This document shows positions 1-7,841 of a stretch of 64,000 bases of DNA, piece after piece. The notes beneath the pieces were generated by a model. It did not search any database. It was not told the DNA's origin and was given only the letters and a program-made list of their open reading frames with translations. Source of the DNA: Terriglobales bacterium (GTDB lineage Bacteria; Acidobacteriota; Terriglobia; Terriglobales; Acidobacteriaceae); contig JAICXB010000010.1 in NCBI GenBank assembly GCA_025980765.1, positions 17,645 through 81,644 on the forward strand, given 5' to 3'. Position numbers and translations under genes: made by a program. The number at the start of each line of letters is the position of its first letter. Within the stretch, counting starts at the first letter, position 1.

Positions 1-2184
1 GATGATCTCCACCGGCGTTGAAGGCGCGGCGACGTCAACGGCATTGCCGCGATCGTCAAACATGGCGCGCACCTTGCCGAAGGTGTTGCCGACGATGAAG
101 GTATCGCCGGTGTGCAGAGTCCCATTCTGGATCAGGACGGTGGCGACGACGCCGCGTCCGCGGTCGAGCTTGGCTTCGAGCACCGCGCCGGTTGCCGGAC
201 GATCGGGTGAGGCCTTGAGCTCCTGCAGATCGGCGACCAGGCAAATCATCTCCATCAGCAAGTTCAAATTGGTTTTCTGCTTGGCGGAGACATCGACGAA
301 CACGGTGTTGCCGCCCCAGTCTTCCGGGACGAGGCCGCGATCTCCGAGCTGCTTTTTGACGCGGTCGGGCAGGGCGCCCGGCTTGTCGATTTTGTTCACA
401 GCGACGATTAGCGGAACCTTCGCAGCCTGCGCGTGATCGATGGCTTCGAGCGTCTGCGGCATCACACCATCGTCGGCGGCGACGACAATCACAACGATAT
501 CGGTGACTTTGGCTCCACGTGCGCGCATGCGGGTGAAGGCCTCGTGACCGGGCGTATCGAGGAATACAATCTCACGCCCGTACGCAGGCGAGTCTTCTTT
601 GGTGATCCGAACTTTATAAGCGCCGATGTGCTGCGTGATTCCGCCGGCCTCTCCGCCGGCAACGTTGGTTTCGCGAATCGCGTCGAGCAATGAGGTCTTG
701 CCGTGATCGACGTGGCCCATAATGGTCACCACCGGCGGACGCGGGCCGGCGCCGGTATCGAGACCATCGGTGGAGGTGATGCGCCCTTCCACGTCCTTCG
801 ACATCTGCTCTTCGAAGCTGATGACGTCGGTTTCGGCGCCGAACTGGCGCGCCATGTCTTTGGCGAGCTCAGCGTCGAGCGTCTGGTTGACGGTGGCGAA
901 GACGCCGCGCCCGAGCAGGCGCGCGATGATGTCCTTCGCGCGCACCTCGAGCTTCTCTGCCAAATCCTTCAGGCTGATGCCTTCGGTGATGGTGATGGAG
1001 CGCGTGATCGGCAGCGGTTCGTTCGAAACCTGCGAGCTGAAGCGGGGTGGTGGAGTAAAGCCCTTCATTGGGCCTTCCTTCACCCCGCGAGGAACATAGC
1101 GCTGTCCGGGACGGCGAGAGGGCGCGCCCGGGCGTCCTGGCGGCCGCGTGCCCGGCATTCCCGGAGGAGCCAAACCCGGCGCGCCCATTCCCATAGGCCT
1201 GCCCGCAGGCGTCTGCCGGGTGGGATGCATAGGGCGGCGAGCGCCCGGGCCCATCGGCGGCCGCGAGCCCGCCGGCTGTGCGCTGCCCATTCCGGGACGG
1301 CGCTGGAAAATTGGCTGTCCGCGAACCGGCAATCCACCACCGGCACGCTGGCCGGGTGCGCCGGCACGTGGCCCTGGAGTTGCCGATGCGCTGCCCGGCG
1401 CTGCGGGACGGGGCGGCGGAGCGGTGTACACCGGGCGCGGTCCGGTCTGCGGCGTGATCAGGCGACGCGCCGGTGCAGGCGGAGCTTGCGCGCGCTGGTG
1501 TTGCCTGGCATCGGCGATGGAACCAGAAGGTGGCGCAGTTGCAGGCGGAGGAGGAGCCGTGGGCTGCGTGACTTGCACGGCCGGAGGAGCCTGCGGCGGA
1601 GCCGATACCGGAGCAGCCGGTGCCGGCGGCGCTGTCGCGACCGGAACGCTGGGACGAGTGACTGGAGCTTCGGCGCGCGGTTTCGTTTCGGGAATCGCTG
1701 CAGCCGGGGCAACAGGAGCAGCCGGAGCCGGCGGACGCACAGGCGCTGCCGGAGCAACCGGAGGCGCGGCGGGTTTCGTGGCTACAGGGGCAGCAGCTTC
1801 GCTCAGCGGAGCCGCGGTCTTGGCCGGCGCGGCGGGAGCTTTGGGCACAGCCGCAGGCGGCACCGCGACCGGAGGCTTTGCCGCCGGGGCCGCTGGAGCT
1901 TCTGTCTTCTTGCGCAGCGCAGCGAGCACGTCTCCGGGTTTGGAGATGTGTGAGAGATCGATCTTGGTCTTGATCTCGGGCTCACCAGAACGGGACGAGC
2001 GATCTTCACGAGCGCTTCCACCCTGTCCTGCCAGATACTTGCGCACACGCTCGGCTTCATCCACTTCGATGGAACTCGAGTGCGTCTTCTTTTCTGTGAC
2101 GCCGACTTTGGCGAGGACGTCAAGAATTTCCTTGCTCTTGACTTCCAGCTCCCGCGCCAAATCGTTGATTCGAATCTTACTCAT
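1..2184 (-). CDS. infB: Translation initiation factor IF-2, partial (C-terminus off window)
   Basis: GTPase that places initiator tRNA on the 30S subunit and promotes 70S joining in the cytoplasm. The ATG at 2184 starts an IF2N-type N-terminus ([20 protein letters not shown]). A long Ala/Pro/Gly-rich linker follows, from roughly residue 60 to 390. The G1 motif GHVDHGKT falls at residues 490-497, followed by DTPGHEAF (G3) and NKID (G4). The frame stays open for 728 codons to base 1, so the domain II end and C-terminal fMet-tRNA-binding domain lie outside the window. It is the last visible gene of the rimP-nusA-infB operon, 154 nt after nusA, and repeat A1 lies in that gap. The plus-strand ORFs here are mirror images of the Ala/Pro-rich linker. 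Identity is certain; only length is unknown. Confidence 0.97.
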   Translation of the reverse strand, partial: MSKIRINDLARELEVKSKEILDVLAKVGVTEKKTHSSSIEVDEAERVRKYLAGQGGSAREDRSSRSGEPEIKTKIDLSHISKPGDVLAALRKKTEAPAAPAAKPPVAVPPAAVPKAPAAPAKTAAPLSEAAAPVATKPAAPPVAPAAPVRPPAPAAPVAPAAAIPETKPRAEAPVTRPSVPVATAPPAPAAPVSAPPQAPPAVQVTQPTAPPPPATAPPSGSIADARQHQRAQAPPAPARRLITPQTGPRPVYTAPPPRPAAPGSASATPGPRAGAPGQRAGGGLPVRGQPIFQRRPGMGSAQPAGSRPPMGPGARRPMHPTRQTPAGRPMGMGAPGLAPPGMPGTRPPGRPGAPSRRPGQRYVPRGVKEGPMKGFTPPPRFSSQVSNEPLPITRSITITEGISLKDLAEKLEVRAKDIIARLLGRGVFATVNQTLDAELAKDMARQFGAETDVISFEEQMSKDVEGRITSTDGLDTGAGPRPPVVTIMGHVDHGKTSLLDAIRETNVAGGEAGGITQHIGAYKVRITKEDSPAYGREIVFLDTPGHEAFTRMRARGAKVTDIVVIVVAADDGVMPQTLEAIDHAQAAKVPLIVAVNKIDKPGALPDRVKKQLGDRGLVPEDWGGNTVFVDVSAKQKTNLNLLMEMICLVADLQELKASPDRPATGAVLEAKLDRGRGVVATVLIQNGTLHTGDTFIVGNTFGKVRAMFDDRGNAVDVAAPSTPVEII

Positions 2185-2269
2185 CCGCCCTTTGCTCTCT
2201 CCGACAATCCCGTTACACGATCATCACAACCCTCACGGAATAAATTCTCCAGTTTGCAAGTTCATGCAG

Positions 2270-2333
2270 ATTTCGCGATCTCGTGACTTTGTCATTTGAA
2301 ATCACAAAATCACCCGATCACGAAATCGCACAA
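2270..2333 (-). repeat. Family A word-hairpin, copy A1 (nusA-infB gap)
   Basis: The left arm is built of gatttcgcgatctcgtgac words. The right arm (from about 2300) is the imperfect reverse complement, ending in cacccgatcacgaaatcgc. The element begins 6 nt after the nusA stop codon, reading in the nusA direction. It shares words and polarity with A2, A4, A5 and A7. Confidence 0.85.
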
Positions 2334-2338
2334 TGCTT

Positions 2339-3943
2339 TTATTCGCTGTGCTCCGGCTTGCTTGCTTCTTCCGGCTGGTTTTCTTCCGGAGCCGCGACTT
2401 CTTCCGGTTCCGGCACGGGCTCTTCTCCGTGCACGTGAACTTCGGCCACATCGGCCGCCGGCGCATTTTCGACACCGGCAATCTCGGCCGCCTCGAGTGC
2501 CTGTCCGGTCTCCGCCGCTTCGGCGAAATCGGAGACATCGGTGGCAACGTGCACATTGGGCACCTCGATGTTCTCGCCGGCGATCTCGTCGGGCGCGGCA
2601 TCGACCGCCACTTCGGCTTCACTCAGTGCAGCCGTGCCGGGCTCAGCGCTCTGTGCTTCGCCGGCCTCAAGTGCTGAGAAGAAATTGTTCACCGCAATGC
2701 TGATCTTCTCGATGGTTTTGGGACCTACTCCGGGCAGTTCTTCGAGCTGTTCCGGAGTCATGTCGGCCAACTGCTCGACCGTCGTGATACCAGCGCCAAC
2801 CAGCTTCTCGATGACCGATTCGCCCAGCTCCGGCACTTTCTCCAGCGGAGTGTTGGTAGCGGTGGTGAGCGCAGACATCTGCTGCTCGACCTCCTGCCGC
2901 TTTTCTTCCTCGCTCTTAATATCGATCTTCCAGCCGAGCAGTTTGGCGGCCAGGCGAACGTTCTGCCCCTTCTTGCCGATGGCGAGCGAAAGCTGGGTGT
3001 CATCAACGATGACTTCGAGGTGCTTGTCGGTAGCATCGAGCACGCTGACGCGGCTGACCTTCGCCGGCTGCAAGGCTTTTTCCGCGAAGGTCACCGGGTC
3101 TTCGTGGTACTCGATGATGTCAATCTTTTCTCCGCGCAGTTCGCGGATGATCGACTGCACGCGCATGCCTTTCATGCCGACGCAGGCGCCGACAGAATCG
3201 ACATCTTTGTCCTTCGACATCACCGCGATCTTGGTGCGCTCACCGGCCTCGCGCGCGATGGCGCGAATGACCACCGTCCCGTCATAAATTTCGGGAACTT
3301 CGGTCTGGAACAGGTTCTGCACCAATTCCGGCGCGGCGCGCGAGACCACTACCTGCGGCCCTTTTGACGCCTTCTCCACGCGGACCATGACCACGCGCAC
3401 GCGCTCGCCTACCGCGAACGACTCGAGGCGCGACTGCTCCTTGCGGCCCATCCGGGCTTCGGCTTTGCCAATATCGAAGATCACGTCGGGACCTTCCGTG
3501 CGCTTTACCGTCGCGTTGATGATCTCGCCGACGCGGCCGATATTGTCGTTGTAAACGGTGTCGCGCTCGGCCTCGCGGACTTTCTGGAAGATCACTTGTT
3601 TCGCGAGCTGCGCGGAGATGCGCCCCAGCACGCCGTCGGTCGATTTGTACTGGCGAATCTCGCCGCCGACCTCAACGTTGGGATCGATCTCGCGAGCGTC
3701 CTCTAGCGTGATTTGCGCGTTGGGATCTTCGATTTGCTCCGGGGTCTCGACGACCGTTCTGTAGGCATAGGCCTGCAAGGCGCCGGTTTCCTTGTTGAGC
3801 TCGCCCCGCATGTTTTCCTGGATCTTGTAATGCTTGCGGGTGGCGACAGCAATGGCATCTTCCACCGCGCTGACCACAATTTGCGGATCGATGCCTTTTT
3901 CCCGGCTCAGGGCTTCGATATTTTCGTACAGCGGACTTGCCAT
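2339..3943 (-). CDS. nusA: Transcription termination/antitermination protein NusA
   Basis: RNA polymerase-associated factor that controls pausing, termination and antitermination. The 534 residues show, in order: the NusA N-terminal domain (about 1-135, opening MASPLYENIEALSREKGI), an S1 domain (about 136-200), paired KH domains (about 205-345, including GACVGMKGMRVQ and AIGKKGQNVRLA), and a helix-hairpin-helix segment (about 375-425, LEELPGVGPKTIEKI). The last hundred residues are an unusual Ala/Glu/Pro-rich acidic tail, which looks disordered and is lineage-specific in length. It lies 34 nt downstream of rimP and upstream of infB, the classic operon order. The ATG at 3943 opens exactly at the conserved N-terminus. 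Confidence 0.97.
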   Translation of the reverse strand: MASPLYENIEALSREKGIDPQIVVSAVEDAIAVATRKHYKIQENMRGELNKETGALQAYAYRTVVETPEQIEDPNAQITLEDAREIDPNVEVGGEIRQYKSTDGVLGRISAQLAKQVIFQKVREAERDTVYNDNIGRVGEIINATVKRTEGPDVIFDIGKAEARMGRKEQSRLESFAVGERVRVVMVRVEKASKGPQVVVSRAAPELVQNLFQTEVPEIYDGTVVIRAIAREAGERTKIAVMSKDKDVDSVGACVGMKGMRVQSIIRELRGEKIDIIEYHEDPVTFAEKALQPAKVSRVSVLDATDKHLEVIVDDTQLSLAIGKKGQNVRLAAKLLGWKIDIKSEEEKRQEVEQQMSALTTATNTPLEKVPELGESVIEKLVGAGITTVEQLADMTPEQLEELPGVGPKTIEKISIAVNNFFSALEAGEAQSAEPGTAALSEAEVAVDAAPDEIAGENIEVPNVHVATDVSDFAEAAETGQALEAAEIAGVENAPAADVAEVHVHGEEPVPEPEEVAAPEENQPEEASKPEHSE

Positions 3944-3977
3944 GATTGCTCTTCTTAGTCTTCTTTAAGAATGCGTA

Positions 3978-4580
3978 CTACTTAAATTCAGGTATCAGAC
4001 GCGCGCGTTCTATGTTGCTCAGCAGGATTTCCAGTGTCGTGCCCGCGCCATTTTCCGACTGCTGCGACTTGTTCTTCTTCCCTTTGCTGCCTGTCTCGAT
4101 CTGCAGCCGAACCAGGTTGCCCTCACTGGCCAGCAAACGTCCTTCAAAATGGCGGTTGCCGGCGATGGGTTCGCGCGTCATCAGCTTCGCTTTGCTTCCA
4201 GCGAAACGCTGAAAATCTGCCGCCCCCGACAGCTTCCGATCGAGCCCGGGTGACGAAACCTCCAGTAGATACTGGCCACCGGGCACTGCGTCTTCCACGT
4301 CAAGAATCGTTCCCAACTCCCGGCTGAAGTTCGCGCAATCCTCGTGCGTGACTCCGGCTAGCTGGTCCCGACTGGCGGCCGTCACACTCGGTTGTCCTGC
4401 AGTTGACGCCCGGCCTTCGGCATTCTTCTCGATGAAAATCCGCAGCATCCGGCCCTTGCCGCTGCCGTGATACTCGATCTCAACCACTTCCAGACCCGCC
4501 GAGGACGCCACCCGATCAGCGATTTCGCGTACGTGAGCTTCGTCGAACGGCATTTGTCCCAATTCCGAGTGGCTGAACAT
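3978..4580 (-). CDS. rimP: Ribosome maturation factor RimP
   Basis: Needed for 30S subunit maturation. The 200-residue frame carries the family's N-terminal domain (VREIADRVASSAGLEVVEIE, with LRIFIEK) and the signature YLLEVSSPGLDRKL at about residues 105-118, then the small SH3-like C-terminal domain. It is longer than the usual 150-170 residues: about 25 extra residues sit after IFIEK (Thr/Ala/Ser-rich), and a Lys/Ser/Gly stretch lies near the C-terminus. The start is uncertain between the ATG at 4580 and the in-frame ATG at 4553 (MPFDEAHVREIADRV); neither has a strong Shine-Dalgarno. First gene of the rimP-nusA-infB operon; a terminator-like hairpin lies 42 nt upstream in the presumed leader. 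Confidence 0.93.
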   Translation of the reverse strand: MFSHSELGQMPFDEAHVREIADRVASSAGLEVVEIEYHGSGKGRMLRIFIEKNAEGRASTAGQPSVTAASRDQLAGVTHEDCANFSRELGTILDVEDAVPGGQYLLEVSSPGLDRKLSGAADFQRFAGSKAKLMTREPIAGNRHFEGRLLASEGNLVRLQIETGSKGKKNKSQQSENGAGTTLEILLSNIERARLIPEFK

Positions 4581-4621
4581 CCGTCTGCACAGCGTCCGGG
4601 AACAACAAACTATCGCCGGAA

Positions 4622-4645
4622 ATAAAAAGTGGGCTATCGCCCACT
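4622..4645 (-). terminator. Terminator-like hairpin in the rimP leader (possible attenuator)
   Basis: On the minus strand, agtgggc-gata-gcccact forms a perfect 7-bp stem followed by TTTTTA, a standard intrinsic-terminator shape. It lies 42 nt upstream of the rimP start and points toward rimP, with no minus-strand gene before it. It could therefore act inside the operon leader. Function is inferred. Confidence 0.6.
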
Positions 4646-4930
4646 GGTTCGCTTCGCCAAACGAGTTTCTTCACCGTACACTCAGGTGAAGTGGAAGCCT
4701 AGCCACCCCTCAAAATCTCGGGGCCCCAGCTCTGCCGACATCGCAAGCAGCTACTCACAGACACAGTTGGGGTGAACACGCCAAAGTCTGATGATACGCT
4801 GGAATCCGACGATTTACAAACCGGGTTCCGGCGCATTGGGAGAACCTGAACGCACGCGCCAATTGCTTTAGCATCAATGGTTTTGAGAAATTCAGAAAAG
4901 CAGAAGTAATGTCGTCAAACAGGAAAACGA
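4646..4930. other. Divergent intergenic region between rimP and the CPBP protease
   Basis: No credible gene; short ORFs here have no recognisable protein. It must hold the promoters for the rimP operon (minus) and the protease (plus). A short ATG-initiated frame at 4907 ends after 12 codons and overlaps the protease start out of frame. I cannot assign -35/-10 boxes with confidence. Confidence 0.5.
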
Positions 4931-5890
4931 TTGTTGAAAGAAATTGAAAATCCGGAGAAGGTTGATGAGGCACAGCCGCTGCCTGGGCAAATTAAGCGCG
5001 CTTTGTTTAACGATTATGGCCTGCGCGCCGGCTGGCGAATCCTGATATTCGCAGTTCTGTTCCGGCTTGTCTTTCTGCCACTTGTGTTCGCGGCAGTGCG
5101 GCCGGTTCGCGGGCGCATCCAGTCTGCGGTGGGTGACATCTCCGAGGCGCTTGTTCTGATTTGCGTGCTGCTTGCCACTTGGATCATGGCACGGATCGAA
5201 CGGCGCTCCTGGTCGGATTATGGCCTGCGCGATCGCTCGGCTCCACGGCACTTTCTGAGTGGAGCGTGCGTTGGTTTAGCGTCATTGACCTTGATGCTCG
5301 TGGCAATGCGGGCCGCTCAGGATTTCTATTTCGGTCCGCAAGCGATGCGCGGCTCGGCTTTGGCGGCGGCTGCGGCGCTGAGCTTTGTGGGATTCTTGAT
5401 CGTCGCGTTACTGGAAGAGAACCTGTTTCGCGGCTACGCCTTTTACACGCTGATCGACGGTGTCGGATTCTGGCCGGCGGCAGTGGTGATATCGATCGTC
5501 TTTGCCGCTGCGCACGTGAGCAATCCCGGAGAGGCGAAGGTCGGCATCGCTGCCGTATTCGCCTTTGGCATGATGCTCGCCTTTTCGATTTGGAGAACCG
5601 GAACGCTGCTGTGGGGAATTGGATTTCATCTGCTCTGGGACTATGCCGAGACATTCATTTACGGAGTGCCTGACAGCGGATTCGTCTCTCCCCAACACCT
5701 GCTGAGCGCGAAGCTCACCGGGCCTGCCTGGATCACCGGAGGCAGCGTCGGCCCAGAGGGCAGTTGGTTCATCTTCCTCGTTCTGGCGCTGATCGCTCTG
5801 GCCATTCATCTGATTTACCCGAAGCGGACCTTCCGTCTGCCGGCACGAGAAATAAAGTCGCACCCACCCTCCACTTCGGTTACAACCTGA
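4931..5890 (+). CDS. CPBP-family intramembrane glutamic endopeptidase (CAAX-like)
   Basis: Polytopic inner-membrane protein of 319 residues with about eight hydrophobic segments. The Abi/CPBP signature is present: EENLFRGY at about residues 162-169 (EExxxR), a His in AAAHVSNP near 194, and a second His in GFHLLWD near 230, which together form the active site of this metal-dependent or glutamate-type protease family. Members process prenylated or membrane peptides, and in bacteria some confer bacteriocin immunity; the substrate here is unknown. The TTG at 4931 is preceded by aggaaaacga; the nearest ATG (4907) is out of frame. It stands alone, divergent from rimP and 34 nt before the ABC-F gene. 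Confidence 0.87.
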   Translation: MLKEIENPEKVDEAQPLPGQIKRALFNDYGLRAGWRILIFAVLFRLVFLPLVFAAVRPVRGRIQSAVGDISEALVLICVLLATWIMARIERRSWSDYGLRDRSAPRHFLSGACVGLASLTLMLVAMRAAQDFYFGPQAMRGSALAAAAALSFVGFLIVALLEENLFRGYAFYTLIDGVGFWPAAVVISIVFAAAHVSNPGEAKVGIAAVFAFGMMLAFSIWRTGTLLWGIGFHLLWDYAETFIYGVPDSGFVSPQHLLSAKLTGPAWITGGSVGPEGSWFIFLVLALIALAIHLIYPKRTFRLPAREIKSHPPSTSVTT

Positions 5891-5924
5891 CTCGCGAGCG
5901 CCCGCAATGCGAAAATTGAAGTGA

Positions 5925-7838
5925 ATGATTCAACTTTCCTCCGCCGGAAAGCGCTTCGGCTCAAAGCTGCTCTTCGATGAACTCGACTGGCTGATCACGC
6001 CCAACGATCGCGTGGGCGTAGTTGGCGCCAACGGCACCGGGAAATCCACGTTGCTCAAAATCCTTGCCGGCAGCGAATCCCTCGATTACGGTTCGATCAC
6101 GCGCGCGAAGGGCATCAGCGCCGGATATCTGCCGCAGGATGGGCTCTCGCTCAGCGGACGCACCGTCTTTGCCGAGTGCATGTCGGTTTTCAGCGAGCTG
6201 CTGGCCATGGAAGCGGAGATGGAACAGCTCACGACGCAAATTTCAGAGCTGGATCATCAGAGCGCGGAATACGACCAGGTTGCCGAACGGTTTCACCAGA
6301 TCGAAGATCACTTTCGCGCCCGCGACGGTTACGCTCTCGATGCGCAGGTAGGAGCAGTGCTGTCGGGCCTCGGCTTCAGCAAGTCCGATTGGCAACGACC
6401 GACCGAGGAATTCTCCGGCGGCTGGCAGATGCGAATCGCATTAGCCAAACTGCTGTTGCAAAAGCCGAACCTGCTGCTGCTCGACGAGCCTACGAACCAT
6501 CTCGATCTTGAAACGCGCAACTGGCTGGAAGACTACCTCACCAGCTATCCCAATGCGTTCGTGCTGATCTCGCATGACCGCTACTTTCTTGACGTGACGG
6601 TGAAGAAGACGGTCGAGATTTGGAACAAACGAGCCCATTTCTACAGCGGCAACTACGAAAAGTATCTGGCGCAGCGAACCGAGCGCAAGAACCAGCTTGA
6701 GGCAGCGTATAGAAATCAGCGTGAAAAGATCGAGCAGCTTGAGGCCTTTATCAATCGTTTTCGCTATCAGGCGACCAAAGCGAAGCAAGTGCAGAGCCGA
6801 ATCAAAGAACTCGAGCGCATGGAACGCATCGAGGTCCCGCCGGAAGAGAAGACGATTCACTTCCACTTTCCGCAACCGAAGCCCAGCGGGCGCATCGTCG
6901 CCGAATTCAAGAATGTGGCCAAGAGTTATGGCGCAAAGGAAGTCTTCCGCAATGTGAGCTTCATGATCGAGCGCGGCGACCGCATCGCGCTGGTCGGGCA
7001 CAATGGCGCGGGCAAGTCAACACTTATCCGAATGCTCGACGGAAGCGAGCCGCTTTCCGGCGGCGAGTACATTCTCGGACACAACGCCCAGCCCGACTAC
7101 TTTGCCCAGGACCAGTACAAGGTCCTTAATCCCGAGCATCGCATGCTGGACGACCTGGAGGAAGTGGCTCCGCGCTCGACGATGACCGAGCTGCGCAATC
7201 TACTGGGTTGCTTTCTGTTCTCCGACGACGATGTGTTCAAGCCGCTGGGCGTGCTTTCCGGAGGCGAGCGCAATCGCTATGCTCTGGCGCGGATGCTGCT
7301 GCATCCTTCAAACTTTTTGCTGCTCGACGAGCCCACCAACCATCTCGATTTGCGGGCAAAGGACGTATTGCTTGATGCGCTGCAGGAGTTCAACGGAACT
7401 GTGGTGTTTGTCTCGCATGACCGCTACTTCATTGATAAGCTCGCAACCCGGGTCTTCGAAGTCGGCGAGGGGCGAGTCGAAGTTTTCCCCGGCAACTACG
7501 AAGATTATCTCTGGCGGAAGCAGGGTGGCCCCGCGCTGCTGTCGGTTCCCGATGTGGCACAGCCGAGTTTAGCAGTGGAGACCGGCGCCAACGGCGGAGG
7601 CAAGCAGAAGCGCATCAATCCGCTCAAACTTCGCAAGATGCAGGAACGCTGCAAAGAGATCGAAGAGGAGATCGCCGCGCTCGAGACGCGAATTGGGGCG
7701 CACGAGCAGTCGCTCCTGAATTTCGTAAGCGCCGAAGAAACAGCGCGCCAGACGCAGTCATTGGAGGCGCATCGGGCGGAGTTGGCGTCGCTTATGAAGG
7801 AGTGGGAGGAAACGTCGGCGGTGATTGAGGGCCGCTAG
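5925..7838 (+). CDS. ABC-F family ATPase (ribosome-associated, EttA/Uup type)
   Basis: Soluble duplicated ABC ATPase of 637 residues with no membrane segments, the layout of ABC-F translation factors that bind the ribosomal E site. The first domain has Walker A GANGTGKST (34-42), FSGGW signature (about 163) and LLLLDEPTNHLDLE (about 185-198). A charged alpha-helical linker rich in Lys/Arg/Gln (about 235-315) matches the P-site tRNA interaction motif position. The second domain has GHNGAGKST (about 359-367), LSGGERNR (about 444) and LLLDEPTNHLDL (about 465). The C-terminal 75 residues form a predicted coiled coil, as in Uup. The subtype cannot be settled by eye. Its stop is 3 nt from the convergent glgP stop. 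Confidence 0.92.
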   Translation: MIQLSSAGKRFGSKLLFDELDWLITPNDRVGVVGANGTGKSTLLKILAGSESLDYGSITRAKGISAGYLPQDGLSLSGRTVFAECMSVFSELLAMEAEMEQLTTQISELDHQSAEYDQVAERFHQIEDHFRARDGYALDAQVGAVLSGLGFSKSDWQRPTEEFSGGWQMRIALAKLLLQKPNLLLLDEPTNHLDLETRNWLEDYLTSYPNAFVLISHDRYFLDVTVKKTVEIWNKRAHFYSGNYEKYLAQRTERKNQLEAAYRNQREKIEQLEAFINRFRYQATKAKQVQSRIKELERMERIEVPPEEKTIHFHFPQPKPSGRIVAEFKNVAKSYGAKEVFRNVSFMIERGDRIALVGHNGAGKSTLIRMLDGSEPLSGGEYILGHNAQPDYFAQDQYKVLNPEHRMLDDLEEVAPRSTMTELRNLLGCFLFSDDDVFKPLGVLSGGERNRYALARMLLHPSNFLLLDEPTNHLDLRAKDVLLDALQEFNGTVVFVSHDRYFIDKLATRVFEVGEGRVEVFPGNYEDYLWRKQGGPALLSVPDVAQPSLAVETGANGGGKQKRINPLKLRKMQERCKEIEEEIAALETRIGAHEQSLLNFVSAEETARQTQSLEAHRAELASLMKEWEETSAVIEGR

Positions 7839-7841
7839 GCG

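Noticed and set aside
703..2299. Long plus-strand frames of 416 and 383 codons across infB
   Set aside because: They are mirror frames of the Ala/Pro/Gly-rich IF-2 linker, with Arg- or Gly/Ala-rich composition. The minus-strand frame has IF-2 motifs throughout.
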